Below, in pieces: positions 16,717 through 26,000 of a stretch of 26,405 bases of DNA. The notes under the pieces were generated by a model, which made no database searches, had not been told where the DNA came from, and saw only the letters and a list, made by a program, of their open reading frames with translations. The stretch is from the NCBI GenBank assembly GCA_023229795.1, contig JALNYP010000056.1, forward strand, positions 1-26,405. Direction: 5' to 3'. The DNA comes from Syntrophobacterales bacterium. GTDB lineage: Bacteria; Desulfobacterota; Desulfobaccia; Desulfobaccales; 0-14-0-80-60-11. A program made the translations under genes and the position numbers. Each line of letters begins with the position of its first letter. The stretch's first letter is position 1.

Positions 16717-17832
16717 TCAAGGCTTTATCGTCGTCTGATAGACAAACTTGCCCTGTTCCACCTTGATGATCGTTACCCCCTTGAGGGGGTTGTGGTCCGG
16801 GCCCATGGTGATGGCGCCGGTGACCCCGGGGAAGTCCTTGGTGGCGGCCAGGGCCTGGGCAACCTTGGGGCCGTCGGTGCCGCCGGCCTGGCTGATGGCC
16901 CCCAGAAGCAGGGCATAAGAATCGCCCCCCAGGGCGGCAAAGGCATCCAGAGATTTTTTATACCGGCCTTCGTAGGCCTGCAGGAATTTTTTGGCCTGAG
17001 GCGAGGTGACGGCTTCCCGGTGAAAGTGGGCGGTGAAGTACATGCCGTTCACCGCGTCCCCGCCGATGCTGAGGAGTTCCGGCACCTGGGCGCCGTCCCC
17101 GGTGAGAATGGGCGTGGCCACTCCCAGGTCTTTGGCCTGTTTGGCCAGCAGGGCGTCTTCGGCATAATAATTGGGCGCATAAATGAGATCGGCCCGGGCG
17201 CCCTTCAGCGCGGAAATCTGGGCCGTAAAATCCTGGTCGCCGGTCTGGATATAACTGGTGGCCACGATCTGGCCGCCCCGCCGCTTGAACTCATCCGTAA
17301 AATACTTGGCCAACCCCACGCAATAGTCCTGGGCCTGGTCGATGAGCAGCGCCACCTTCCGGGCGTGCAAATTTTCCCAGGCGAACCGGGCTGCCACCCG
17401 GCCCTGGAGGCTATCCTCAAAGCAGGCCCGAAACGCGAATTGGCGGTTTTGGGTCACCAGGGGATTGGTGGCGGTGGGGGAAATATTGGGAATCCCGGCC
17501 CGCTCGGCGATGGGCACCCCGGCCAGGGTGTCGCTGCTGATCACCTCCCCGATGATGGCCGCCACCTTGTCGCTTTCGATCAGCCGGCTCACCGCGTTGG
17601 CCGCTTCGATGCGGTCGCTCCGGGTGTCCACCAGGACCAGTTTGACGGGCTGGCCCAACACCTGGGGCTGAAGCTGATGCGCCGCCTGCACCCCTTCCCA
17701 GACCATCTGGCCCATGGCCGCGGCCGGCCCGGTCATGGGCAGGTATATCCCAAGCTTGATTTCAGCCGACGCCGGCGCGACCCACAGCAGCAGGAGGCCG
17801 GCGATCAGGAGCAGTCGTTTGATAGTTGGCAT
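16717..17832 (-). CDS. Branched-chain amino-acid type ABC substrate-binding protein (LivK-like)
   Basis: The 371-residue precursor has a signal peptide (residues 1-23, ASA cleavage). The mature two-lobe fold of the Peripla_BP_6 family begins IKLGIYLPMTGPAAAMG and continues with VKLVLVDTRSD and the VAAIIGEVISSDTLAGVPIAE segment. It would capture a small polar ligand in the periplasm for a LIV-type ABC importer; ligand identity cannot be read. No livH, livM, livG or livF gene is nearby, so it is an orphan. The Shine-Dalgarno is weak (AAGG too close to the ATG). Confidence 0.88.
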   Translation of the reverse strand: MPTIKRLLLIAGLLLLWVAPASAEIKLGIYLPMTGPAAAMGQMVWEGVQAAHQLQPQVLGQPVKLVLVDTRSDRIEAANAVSRLIESDKVAAIIGEVISSDTLAGVPIAERAGIPNISPTATNPLVTQNRQFAFRACFEDSLQGRVAARFAWENLHARKVALLIDQAQDYCVGLAKYFTDEFKRRGGQIVATSYIQTGDQDFTAQISALKGARADLIYAPNYYAEDALLAKQAKDLGVATPILTGDGAQVPELLSIGGDAVNGMYFTAHFHREAVTSPQAKKFLQAYEGRYKKSLDAFAALGGDSYALLLGAISQAGGTDGPKVAQALAATKDFPGVTGAITMGPDHNPLKGVTIIKVEQGKFVYQTTIKP

Positions 17833-17936
17833 GCCTTCTTTCTGTAGAGCGGAAACGCTAAAGGCTCAAAAGGCGAAAAGGGAAAAAGAAAAAACTCGCC
17901 GCCCCCGTCTCCCGCCCCGATAAAGCTTTTCCGGGC

Positions 17937-17965
17937 TTGTTCCTTAAGCTTAACAGCACTATAAT
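17937..17965 (+). promoter_or_regulatory. Sigma70-type promoter for the adenosine-specific kinase gene
   Basis: TTGTTC (17937-17942) and a perfect TATAAT (17960-17965) are 17 nt apart. The transcript would start near 17972, leaving a leader of about 50 nt. Confidence 0.7.
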
Positions 17966-18020
17966 ACCAGAAAAAACCCGCGCCGGGAAGGAATTCCGGT
18001 CATGCTTCCGAGGTATCGCC

Positions 18021-18521
18021 ATGGAAATGCACCTGGTCAAACTTATCATCCCCGAAGGGGCCAATCTGATTTTGGGCCAGAGCCATTTTATCAAGACCGT
18101 GGAAGACCTGTATGAAATCCTGGTGGGCGCGGCGCCCGGCATCAAGTTCGGCCTGGCATTTTCCGAGGCCTCCGGAGATTGCCTCATCCGGGTGGAGGGC
18201 AATGACCCCGAGCTCAAGGCCGCAGCCACGGAGAATGCGCGCCTGCTCGCGGCGGGCCACACCTTCAATATTATCCTGAAGGAGGCCTTCCCCATCAACG
18301 TGCTCAACGCGGTCAAGCTCTGCCCCGAAGTTTGCCAGATCTTCTGCGCCACCGCCAACCCGGTGGAAGCCGTCGTGGCCCAAACCGAACTGGGGCGGGG
18401 CATCCTGGGCGTGGTGGACGGCTTCTCCCCCAAGGGCGTGGAAGACGACGCCGGCCGCGCCTGGCGTCACGATATCTTGAGGAAGTTCGGTTATAAGAGT
18501 GACTTGGGGGGCAAGGGGTAA
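18021..18521 (+). CDS. Adenosine-specific kinase (PF04008-type)
   Basis: The 166-residue product fits the small adenosine-specific kinase family known mainly from archaea and thermophiles, and from some anaerobic bacteria. The family stretches are all there: GQSHFIKTVEDLYEI, PGIKFGLAFSEAS, AGHTFNIILKEAFPINVLNAVK, CATANPVEAVVA and GRGILGVVDGFSP. Length and order match the family and nothing is missing. The assigned biochemistry is phosphate transfer to adenosine, with little genetic support. I chose the ATG at 18021 since GAGG lies 7 nt before it; a frame from 17937 would begin inside the promoter. It precedes the acyl-CoA synthetase by 82 nt and may be co-transcribed. Confidence 0.9.
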   Translation: MEMHLVKLIIPEGANLILGQSHFIKTVEDLYEILVGAAPGIKFGLAFSEASGDCLIRVEGNDPELKAAATENARLLAAGHTFNIILKEAFPINVLNAVKLCPEVCQIFCATANPVEAVVAQTELGRGILGVVDGFSPKGVEDDAGRAWRHDILRKFGYKSDLGGKG

Positions 18522-18603
18522 AGCCTGAAGAGCGGTCAACCGCCCCTCTTGAAGGTTTTGGGTTTCGCTCCAAGCTGACCGTCAAAATCCAGAAGGAGTC
18601 TCT

Positions 18604-20694
18604 ATGCAACGGTTCTTCGAGCCCCGCTCCGTGGTGCTCATCGGCACGTCCCGGCAGACCGGCCCGGGCGCTTACAACAACCTGGAGATGCTCCTCAATT
18701 ACGGCTATCCGGGGCATATTTACCTGGTGCATCCCAAGGTCCCGGACATTATGGGCTATAAGACCTCCCCCCGGGTGGCAGACCTCCCCGAGGTCCCCGA
18801 TCTGGCGGTGATCTCCCTGGGCCGGGACCGGGTGCCGGCCGCGGTGCGGGACTGCGTGCACCACGGCATTAAACGGCTGGTGGTGATTAGCCAGGGGTTC
18901 GCCGACGCCGACGAGAAGGGCAAGGAGTTGCAGGAGGACGTAGTGCGCCTCGCCCGGGAGCACGGCGCCCGGGTGGTGGGGCCCAATACCATGGGGATAA
19001 TCAACCCGTTTTACGGCTTCACCACCGCGTTCATCGACGTGCCCCGGGACCCGAACCCCGCGCCGCTCACCGTGGTGGCCCAATCCGGGGCCTTTCAGGT
19101 GGGGGCCGTGTCCTTCACCGGCCGCATGGGCAAGGCCATTGACATCGGCAACGCCGGCGACGTGGACGTGGTGGAGGTTCTGGAATACCTGGAACACGAT
19201 CCCCAGACCCGGATCATCGTCCTGCATATGGAGGGCATCACCCGGGGCCGGCTCTTTTTGAATACCGCGGCCCGGATCATTCGGACCAAGCCGATTATTG
19301 CGATCAAAACCGGGCGCAGCGCGGCCGGGGCCCAGGCCGCCATGTCCCACACGGGGTCTTTGGTGGGGGAAGACGCCATTTTTGACCTGGCCCTGGCCGA
19401 GGCCGGGGTCATCCGGGTCAAGAACCTGGTGGAGATGCTGGCCGTGTGTCGGGCTTTTCTCCATTTTGAGCCCCTGAAAGGCCCCCGGCTGGGAGTAGTG
19501 ACCGCCACCGGCGCCTTCGGGATCATCACCGCGGACTGTTGCGAAGACTACGGCCTGGAACTGGCCCCTTTTCCCGAGGCGCTGCGGGAGATGGAAGAGC
19601 CGCGCATCGACTGGCATAAGCTCCACAACCCGGTGGACCTCTGGCCCCTGGGTATGGTGACCGGCTCCTTTACCGGCGTGTTTAAGCGGTCTCTTATCGG
19701 CCTGCTCGAAGACGGGCGGGTGGACGGCGCGGTGGCCCTGGCGCCGGTTTTCGTGTCCCCCTGCCATGCGGACCTGGATATTCCCGCGGCCGTCCGGAAG
19801 ATCCAGAAACATAACCCGGAGCACAAACCCCTGGCGATTCTGTTCTATGGCGACGAGGCCGCGATGGTTGCCCAGGCCCGGGAACTGGCCGGCGACCCCG
19901 GGGTCGCCTGTTTCGACAGCGTGGATGAGGCCATCATGGGCCTGGCGGCCACCTGGCGCTACCGGCAATTCCTGGAGCGCCCCGCACCGGGCGATTTTAC
20001 CCTGCCCGAACCTGCGGTTTCCCGCCGGGGCCGCCTGCCGTCGGAGGGGGTGCTGGTAGGGGAGGAGGCGTTAAACGTCCTAAAGGCCTACGATCTACCG
20101 CTGGTCCCGGGGGTTTTGGCCGCGGATGAGGCCGGGGCCGTAGCCGCCGCGGCGCAGATGGGCTACCCGGTGGTGCTGAAAATCATCTCTGCGGCCTGGC
20201 TCCACAAGTCGGACTGGGGCGGAGTGCTGCTGAACGTGGCCAACGAAGCGAAACTGCGGCAGGGCTTTCGGGACCTGCTGGCGCGGTTCCGGCAACGCAC
20301 CCCCGACGGCGTCCTTGACGGCATCCTGGTGCAAAAGCAGGTTAAGGGGATCGAACTGCTCTGCGGCCTCAAGCGCGACCCCCAATTCGGGCCGGTGCTG
20401 GTGGCCGGGGCCGGCGGCATCTATACGGAAGTTCTCAAAGACGTGGCCCGGGCCCTGGCCCCGGTGACCCCCGACCAGGCCGCCCAGATGCTTAGAGCCT
20501 TGAAAATCTACCCCATCCTGAAGGGGGCGAGAGGGCAAAAGGGCGTCCACCTGCCCTCTCTGGTGGAGACCCTGGTCAACCTCTCGCGGCTGGCCACGGA
20601 CTACCCGACTATCCGGGAACTGGACCTCAACCCGGTGCTGGCCACCCCCGAGGCCTGCTGGTGCGTGGATTGCCGGATAGTGGTGGGGGAGTGA
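18604..20694 (+). CDS. ADP-forming acyl-CoA synthetase, fused alpha-beta (acetate--CoA ligase type)
   Basis: The 696-residue enzyme interconverts acyl-CoA + ADP + Pi with acid + ATP + CoA, so it can make ATP from a thioester. Domain order: CoA-binding Rossmann domain (about 1-130), succinyl-CoA-ligase-like domain with the phosphohistidine H249 (AMSHTGSLVG), a second ligase-CoA domain (about 290-460), and a C-terminal ATP-grasp domain from about 485 (VLKIISAAWLHKSDWGGV, then LAGAGGIYTEVLKDVA-type sequence). AAGGAG lies 5 nt before the ATG, so the start is secure. The substrate acid cannot be decided. It follows the adenosine-specific kinase gene on the same strand. Confidence 0.9.
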   Translation: MQRFFEPRSVVLIGTSRQTGPGAYNNLEMLLNYGYPGHIYLVHPKVPDIMGYKTSPRVADLPEVPDLAVISLGRDRVPAAVRDCVHHGIKRLVVISQGFADADEKGKELQEDVVRLAREHGARVVGPNTMGIINPFYGFTTAFIDVPRDPNPAPLTVVAQSGAFQVGAVSFTGRMGKAIDIGNAGDVDVVEVLEYLEHDPQTRIIVLHMEGITRGRLFLNTAARIIRTKPIIAIKTGRSAAGAQAAMSHTGSLVGEDAIFDLALAEAGVIRVKNLVEMLAVCRAFLHFEPLKGPRLGVVTATGAFGIITADCCEDYGLELAPFPEALREMEEPRIDWHKLHNPVDLWPLGMVTGSFTGVFKRSLIGLLEDGRVDGAVALAPVFVSPCHADLDIPAAVRKIQKHNPEHKPLAILFYGDEAAMVAQARELAGDPGVACFDSVDEAIMGLAATWRYRQFLERPAPGDFTLPEPAVSRRGRLPSEGVLVGEEALNVLKAYDLPLVPGVLAADEAGAVAAAAQMGYPVVLKIISAAWLHKSDWGGVLLNVANEAKLRQGFRDLLARFRQRTPDGVLDGILVQKQVKGIELLCGLKRDPQFGPVLVAGAGGIYTEVLKDVARALAPVTPDQAAQMLRALKIYPILKGARGQKGVHLPSLVETLVNLSRLATDYPTIRELDLNPVLATPEACWCVDCRIVVGE

Positions 20695-20699
20695 ACTCA

Positions 20700-20727
20700 G
20701 CAATTAGCAATTAGCGATTAGCAGTTA
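20700..20727. repeat. Heptanucleotide tandem repeat GCAATTA, 4 copies
   Basis: GCAATTA, GCAATTA, GCGATTA and GCAGTTA in register, starting a few bases after the stop of the acyl-CoA synthetase gene. Two copies differ from the first by one base. Confidence 0.8.
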
Positions 20728-20737
20728 CGGCGCTTGC

Positions 20738-20799
20738 TGTCATCTTGAGCGCAGAGAATGACCTAAATTCTTCGGTCGATGCACTCCCTCAGAATGACA
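20738..20799. repeat. Palindromic intergenic repeat ending TCAGAATGACA
   Basis: Second copy of the element seen at 7380-7433, bounded by TGTCAT and ATGACA and containing TTCTTCGGTCGATGCACTCC. It directly precedes the GTG start at 20813. Confidence 0.65.
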
Positions 20800-20812
20800 A
20801 TTTTTAGGGAAA

Positions 20813-21844
20813 GTGAGTTTTCCGGGATCTCAATTTAACCAAAATACTCAGGCTAAGAAACTGAAAACCGAAAACCGAAAACCGAAAACTGCCTTAAAAG
20901 CGGCCGTGTTGGCGGCGGGGTTGGGGACGCGGCTCAGGCCGCTTACGGATATCTGTCCCAAGCCGTTGATCCCCATATTGAACCGGCCCCTGTTAGGATT
21001 GTTGCTGGCGCAGTTGGAGGCCGCGGGGGCTTATCAGGTGGCGGTGAACACCCATCATCTGGCGGACCGGGTGCATGATTTCCTGCAGGCCGAACCCTGG
21101 GGGTTCAGCCTCAGTGTGAGCTTTGAGCCGGAGATTTTGGGGACGGGCGGGGGCCTGCGGCAGTTGGGAGAGATCCTGCGGGAAGGGCCGTTTCTGGCCC
21201 TCAACGGCGATATTCTGACGGACCTGGATCTGGGCGAAATTTTCCAAAAACACCGGAAAGGCGCGCTGAGCACCCTGGTGCTGCATGACTGTCCCCCGTA
21301 TAACAAAGTCTGGGTGGCGGGCGAGACCGTGGTGAGCGTCGGCGCGCCGCCGCCCGGGGGAGCCGGAACGCCGCTGGCCTACACCGGCATCCAGGTGGTG
21401 GATGATGCTCTCTGGCGCTATCTGCCGCGGCCGGGCCAACCCTACAATCTGGTGCAGGCCTGGCGGGAGGCCCTGGCCGCGGGGGAGACCCTGGCTTATC
21501 TCACGGTGAGCGGCCATTTCTGGCAGGACGTGGGCACCCCGAAAAATTACCTGGCGGCGCACCGGCGGCTGTTGGCCGGGGAGTCCCCCAAACTGGGCCG
21601 ATATTTTCCCGGCCTGGCCGACCCCCTGATCGGCCCCGGGGCCAGGCTCGGTGCCGGGGTGCAATGCCGGGGCGGGGTTTGCCTGGGCGCGGAAGTGGCG
21701 GTGAAAGATGGGGCGTCGCTAGCCGATACGGTGGTCTGGGAGCGGGCCGTCATCGGGCCGGGGGTAGAGCTGGAAGATTGCATCGTGGCCGCGGGGGTGG
21801 AAGTAAAGGATTCAGCGCGGGGGCAGGTGCTGGTGGGGAGATAA
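20813..21844 (+). CDS. Nucleotidyltransferase, sugar-1-phosphate NTP transferase
   Basis: Couples a sugar 1-phosphate to a nucleotide, releasing PPi. The signature starts at about residue 30: AAVLAAGLGTRLRPLTD, then CPKPLIPILNRPLL. NGD (132-134) is the metal site. After the catalytic domain (to about 250) are hexapeptide-like left-handed beta-helix turns (PLIGPGARLGAGVQC onward), so it is longer than MurU (about 220 residues). Of 343 residues, the first 28 are unusual and partly encoded by a heptamer array. The only canonical start in frame is the GTG at 20813 with a poorly placed AGGGA; a GTG inside the signature would remove part of it. The next gene is an APH-fold kinase, as in MurU/AmgK pairs. 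Confidence 0.85.
   Translation: MSFPGSQFNQNTQAKKLKTENRKPKTALKAAVLAAGLGTRLRPLTDICPKPLIPILNRPLLGLLLAQLEAAGAYQVAVNTHHLADRVHDFLQAEPWGFSLSVSFEPEILGTGGGLRQLGEILREGPFLALNGDILTDLDLGEIFQKHRKGALSTLVLHDCPPYNKVWVAGETVVSVGAPPPGGAGTPLAYTGIQVVDDALWRYLPRPGQPYNLVQAWREALAAGETLAYLTVSGHFWQDVGTPKNYLAAHRRLLAGESPKLGRYFPGLADPLIGPGARLGAGVQCRGGVCLGAEVAVKDGASLADTVVWERAVIGPGVELEDCIVAAGVEVKDSARGQVLVGR
20862..20889 (+). repeat. Heptanucleotide tandem repeat CGAAAAC, 4 copies, inside the coding frame
   Basis: TGAAAAC followed by three CGAAAAC in register. It encodes part of the Lys-rich leader of the nucleotidyltransferase. Seven is not a multiple of three, so any gain or loss of a copy shifts the frame. Confidence 0.8.
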
Positions 21845-21853
21845 GGCGGCCCT

Positions 21854-21874
21854 GCACAGGCGAGACGCCTGTGC
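21854..21874. repeat. Palindromic repeat GCACAGGCG-AGA-CGCCTGTGC
   Basis: A 9-bp perfect inverted repeat with a 3-nt centre, 9 nt after the stop of the nucleotidyltransferase gene. It belongs to the class of short dispersed palindromes; as RNA it could also protect or attenuate the transcript before the kinase gene. Confidence 0.6.
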
Positions 21875-21956
21875 CACCAGGATCTTTGAACCAGAATTGG
21901 CAACCGAATGAACTTCATCGGGATTCATCTAGCCCTTGAGGGGCGGGAGGGGGTTT

Positions 21957-22970
21957 ATGCCGGAGTATCTCTGGACCGCGCGTCTTGAAGCCGCGGCCAA
22001 GGGCCAGGGGGTCAGCCTGACCTCGCCGCAGACCCTGGCCGGCGACGGCTCGGACCGCCGCTTTTACCGCCTGTTGGGGTCTCCCACCGCAGTGCTTCTC
22101 TTCCATCCTTTCCCGCCGGGAGGCGACGTCAACGAAAACGACTCCTATTATCTGATTGGCGGCCACCTGCGGGCCCAGGGGGTCCCGGTGCCGGAGATCT
22201 ACGCCTACTGCCGGGAAGAGTTTTGGATGCTGCTGGAGGACGTGGGGGACATCAGCCTGGAGGCGGCCATTAAGCGCCAGACCCAGGAGAGCCAGATCCG
22301 CCACTGGTACCGTCAGGCCCTGAACCTCCTGGCAGACATGCAGATCAAGGGCAAAGAGGGCTTCGACTCCTCCTGGTGCTTCGATACCCCGGTGCTGCAC
22401 CGGCCCTTCCTGTGGGAGCGGGAGTGCGGCTACTTCGTCCAGGCTTTCCTGAATCGTTACCTGGGCCTGAAGACCACCATGGAGGATCTGGCCCCGGATT
22501 TCGAGCGCCTCCTCACCGGGGCTTTGCCTCCGGCCACCAATTATTTCCTGCACCGGGACTTCCAGTCCCGGAATCTCTACATCGCCGGCGGCCGGCTGCG
22601 GCTCATCGATTTTCAGGGGGGGCGGCTGGGGCCGCTGGGGTACGATGTAGCCGCCCTGCTCATCGACCCCTATGTCAACCTGAGTCCGGCCTGGCAGGCC
22701 GAACTGCTGGACTATTACCTGGAACTCATTACGTCTCGTCTGAAAGTGGACCCACCGGCCTTCCGGGAACAATATTTTCACCTGGCCCTCTGCCGCAATC
22801 TCCAGATCCTGGGGGCTTACGGCTTTCTGACCAAGGTGAAGGGCAAAGACCAGTTCGCCCGGTATATCCCCGCAACCGCGGAGAGCCTGCGCCGGCGGCT
22901 TATGGAACGGCCGGGGGCTTTTCCGCGGCTGGAGGAGTTAACGGCTGAGTTGCCCGGCAGCAAGCGGTAA
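21957..22970 (+). CDS. APH-fold sugar kinase, AmgK-like
   Basis: The 337-residue protein has an aminoglycoside-phosphotransferase fold. Brenner's motif is HRDFQSRN (H199, D201, N206) and the DFG-like IDFQGG (D218). The N-lobe has GDGSDRRFYRL, the pattern of AmgK-type kinases, which phosphorylate N-acetylmuramate or GlcNAc at the anomeric carbon. Antibiotic kinase activity is unlikely given the partner gene. I chose the ATG at 21957 because GGGAGG lies 6 nt before it. It follows the nucleotidyltransferase by 112 nt holding a palindromic repeat, so the two probably act in sequence: kinase, then pyrophosphorylase. Confidence 0.85.
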   Translation: MPEYLWTARLEAAAKGQGVSLTSPQTLAGDGSDRRFYRLLGSPTAVLLFHPFPPGGDVNENDSYYLIGGHLRAQGVPVPEIYAYCREEFWMLLEDVGDISLEAAIKRQTQESQIRHWYRQALNLLADMQIKGKEGFDSSWCFDTPVLHRPFLWERECGYFVQAFLNRYLGLKTTMEDLAPDFERLLTGALPPATNYFLHRDFQSRNLYIAGGRLRLIDFQGGRLGPLGYDVAALLIDPYVNLSPAWQAELLDYYLELITSRLKVDPPAFREQYFHLALCRNLQILGAYGFLTKVKGKDQFARYIPATAESLRRRLMERPGAFPRLEELTAELPGSKR

Positions 22971-23018
22971 GACCGAGTTGAGTCAAAGAGTGCTTTTTGT
23001 CGTCGCTGGTTCCCGCGG

Positions 23019-26000
23019 TCAAAAATCGTAGTTAAAGTACACATCGGCGCCGGAGTTCCTGGTGCCGATCTGGGATTCAACACTCCAGTTTTTGTTGATC
23101 TTATATTCAATGCCTGCCTGTTGCTCGTAGGTCCCGCGCTCTTCATTAAGATTACGTCCCACGAAGATGCTGACGTTCTTGGTAACCTCTTTTTGCAGGC
23201 CCACGGTCGGCCGGCCGCTTACCATGCCGGTTTTGACCTTGATGCCGCTCAACAGGGGGATGGTCGAGCCCAGAATTTCGCTCAGTTTGGCGGTGCTGAT
23301 GCCTCCCAACACCCCCAATTGCTGGGCCCCCAAGGCCAGGTACTGATCCCGGGTCAGGGTGGCGGCCGGAGCGCCGAACACCAGATAGGAAAGGACGTCG
23401 GCGGGAGGCAGAGGCGGCAGGCTTTCCATGTGGATGATCGGGTTGGTCACCGTGCCGTTGATGGCGAGGATCAAGGTAATATCATCCATGGGGTGGTCGG
23501 CCTTGAGATCCACCAGAATGGGTTTGTTGGGGATGCCGGGCAGGGTGAGGGTGCCTCGTTCCACTTTGAAAGGCCGGTCTTCGATATTTATAGTCCCCTG
23601 GAGGGACCTGATCTGCCCTCCCATAACCAGCTTGCTTCCCGGTGCCTTCCTGGCCGTGAGGTTGGCGGCGAGTTCCATCTTGCCGACGGGGTCTTTGAGC
23701 CAGACATTGCCCGGGGCTTCGATGCTCACGTCGATCTGCATATTGCGATACAGGGCGGGAGCCGCAGCCGGCTGCTCCTGGGCCCGGGGCTGATGGCGAA
23801 CCAGGACCACGTCGGGGTCCTGGCCGGATTGGAAGAAGGTGGGCCGGAATTGGGCCTTGGGGACAGTCAGCCGTCCCTTCGCTACCAGGGCCGAGAGCGG
23901 CCCTCGCAGATCGACGAAACCATTGACCCAGAGGTTATTGCCGCCGCGGTCCATCAGCAAGAAATTATCCGACCGGCCTTGAACCACCGCGGCGGGGACC
24001 CCGGCCAGGGTCACCTCCCCGGACAGGCGAATGGTGCCATCGCTGGCCAAAATGATCCCCGGAATGGTGATCTTATCGCCCAGGAGACGAATCTCACCGG
24101 GCTCCAGGGTGTACGTGGCCCCGGCCTGGCGGAGGCGCAGCGAACCCTCTCCCCAGCGAATAAACCCTGATATTAGGGGCTTATGGGGATCGCCTTTGGC
24201 TTCAACCTGGGCGGTCACGGGGCCGGCGGCGGACATGACTTCCTTGCTAAAAATCGTCAGCAATCCGAGGTTGACATTTTCGCTCTGGACCCGGAGGTTA
24301 AGGCCCTCGTTACCCAGGGCGAATCTGATCGGGGCCAGGGAAAGCTGCACCGGCACCGAGCCTTGCCACACCAGGCGGGAGCGCTGGGGTCCGGCTTCCA
24401 GATACCCGCTGACCAGCATTCGGGCGGCCTGATAGTTGAGGGTGGTGGTAAAAACCTGAATAGGAATATTTTGGACGCGGCCGGCGCTCAAGGCCAGTTG
24501 GCCATTGATCACGGGATTCGAGGGCGTGCCCGCCAGGCTTAGTTGGCCGCTGAGACTGCCGGTGGCAGGAAAGCTCAGGGGCGCCAACAGAGCGGCGTTC
24601 ACGTTCTTGACGTCCAGGCGCCCAGAGACCTCCTGGCCCCGGGCCAGGCCGGCAATGGTCACTACGCCGCCGTCCACCTGAAAGGTGGCGGTGGAGATTT
24701 CCCAGCCGGGGAGCAGGTGAACCTGGAAGGGGGCCTGATTTTTCAGAGTCAGGGTCTGACTGCGCCAGTTGACCCGGGCGAGGTTGAAGGCCAGGGGCCT
24801 GGCCGCCAGGTCCGCGGTCCCGGCCAGTTCGAAATTGGGCTCCTTAGGAGAGGTGGCCGCCGCCTGAAACTGCCACTGGCCGTTGCTGCCGCTGGCCTCG
24901 AGATGGAGGCGGGTAAAGGTGCCGGCCGGAGTCTTCATCTGGCTGCCCAGGAGCTTTAAGGTTCCGGACTGAGGCGGCCACCCGGCCAGGGCCGCGTTGA
25001 GGTTCGCCGACTCCAGGGTGACGCCCTGGACGGACAAGTTCCGGGCCGTGGCGGCCAGGGTCACCTGGGGAGACTTCCAGGGACCCCGGGCGGCGCCCTC
25101 GGCCGTCAGGGAGGCAAAGGCCGCCCCCGGAGGCAAGGGCACCAAGCGGGAATTGGCCACCGAGGCGGTAAAGGCGACATCCATCGTGGACTCAGTAAGG
25201 GTACCCTTTACGGAGGCGGCCAGCCCCGCCATCTGGACGTCGGCCCGGGAAAGGGTCAGCTTGCGCCCCTCGAGGACGAAGCCGGCGGTCAGGTTCTGCA
25301 GCGGCTGTTTATTGACCCGGCCACTGGCCTCAAGGTTTCCGGCCAGATAGAGATGGGCCGGGGAGAGGTTATCGGGCAGGCGGAACTTGCCGGTGAAACA
25401 GGTGGTCAAATTGCTGCCCGCGAGCTTGGATACCCCCACCAGGCCGGGCTGGAATTCCCGGGTTTGCAGAGTTAAATCACCGTGCAGGCCCGGTCCGCCC
25501 TCCCCCAGGGGCAGGAGACGGCCGGCCGCGGTGAGGGCCAGGCCACCGAAGTTCCCCTCCGCCGAGGCCTTCAAGTCTTGCTGGCGGGCGTTGCCGGACA
25601 GGTCGAGCCGGGCCTTTTCCACTTTGAGCTCTTTGTAGCGGAAAGGCTCCAGGGTCAGGCTGGTCGCCAGCGATTCGGGGTTCCAGGGCAGGCCGGCGCC
25701 CTTGAGGTGCAGGCGGGCGTTAACCGGGCTGAGGCCCTGGATCTTCTGGACCGCGGGGTTGTTGATTTCCTTAAGCTGGGCGGTGGTCAGGCCTTTGAGG
25801 TTCATCTCCAGTTCGAAGGCCGCGGGCTTGGCCTTGGCGTCCAGGTCCCCCTTGACCTCAACGGTGGCCTGGCCGATCCGGCCCTGGAGGCGGATTTGGC
25901 CCGCCTCCGGCGTACTGGTGAGAAAAAAGCCGCCGGACAGGTCCCAGGGGGCGGGCCATTGGGGCCAGAGGCCGTGGATCTTGGCGCCCTCCAGGGGGCC

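Noticed and set aside
18522..18603. An intrinsic terminator between the adenosine-specific kinase and synthetase genes
   Set aside because: A weak AAGAG/CTCTT stem with a bulge is present, but no proper T-run follows, so read-through is more likely.
18313..19968. A long open frame on the minus strand opposite the acyl-CoA synthetase gene
   Set aside because: Its product is Gly/His/Pro-rich with no domain and it lies against a clear ADP-forming synthetase; typical GC-driven shadow.
20700..20889. Possible CRISPR array from regular short repeats
   Set aside because: The units are only 7 bp and contiguous without spacers, and no cas gene is present.
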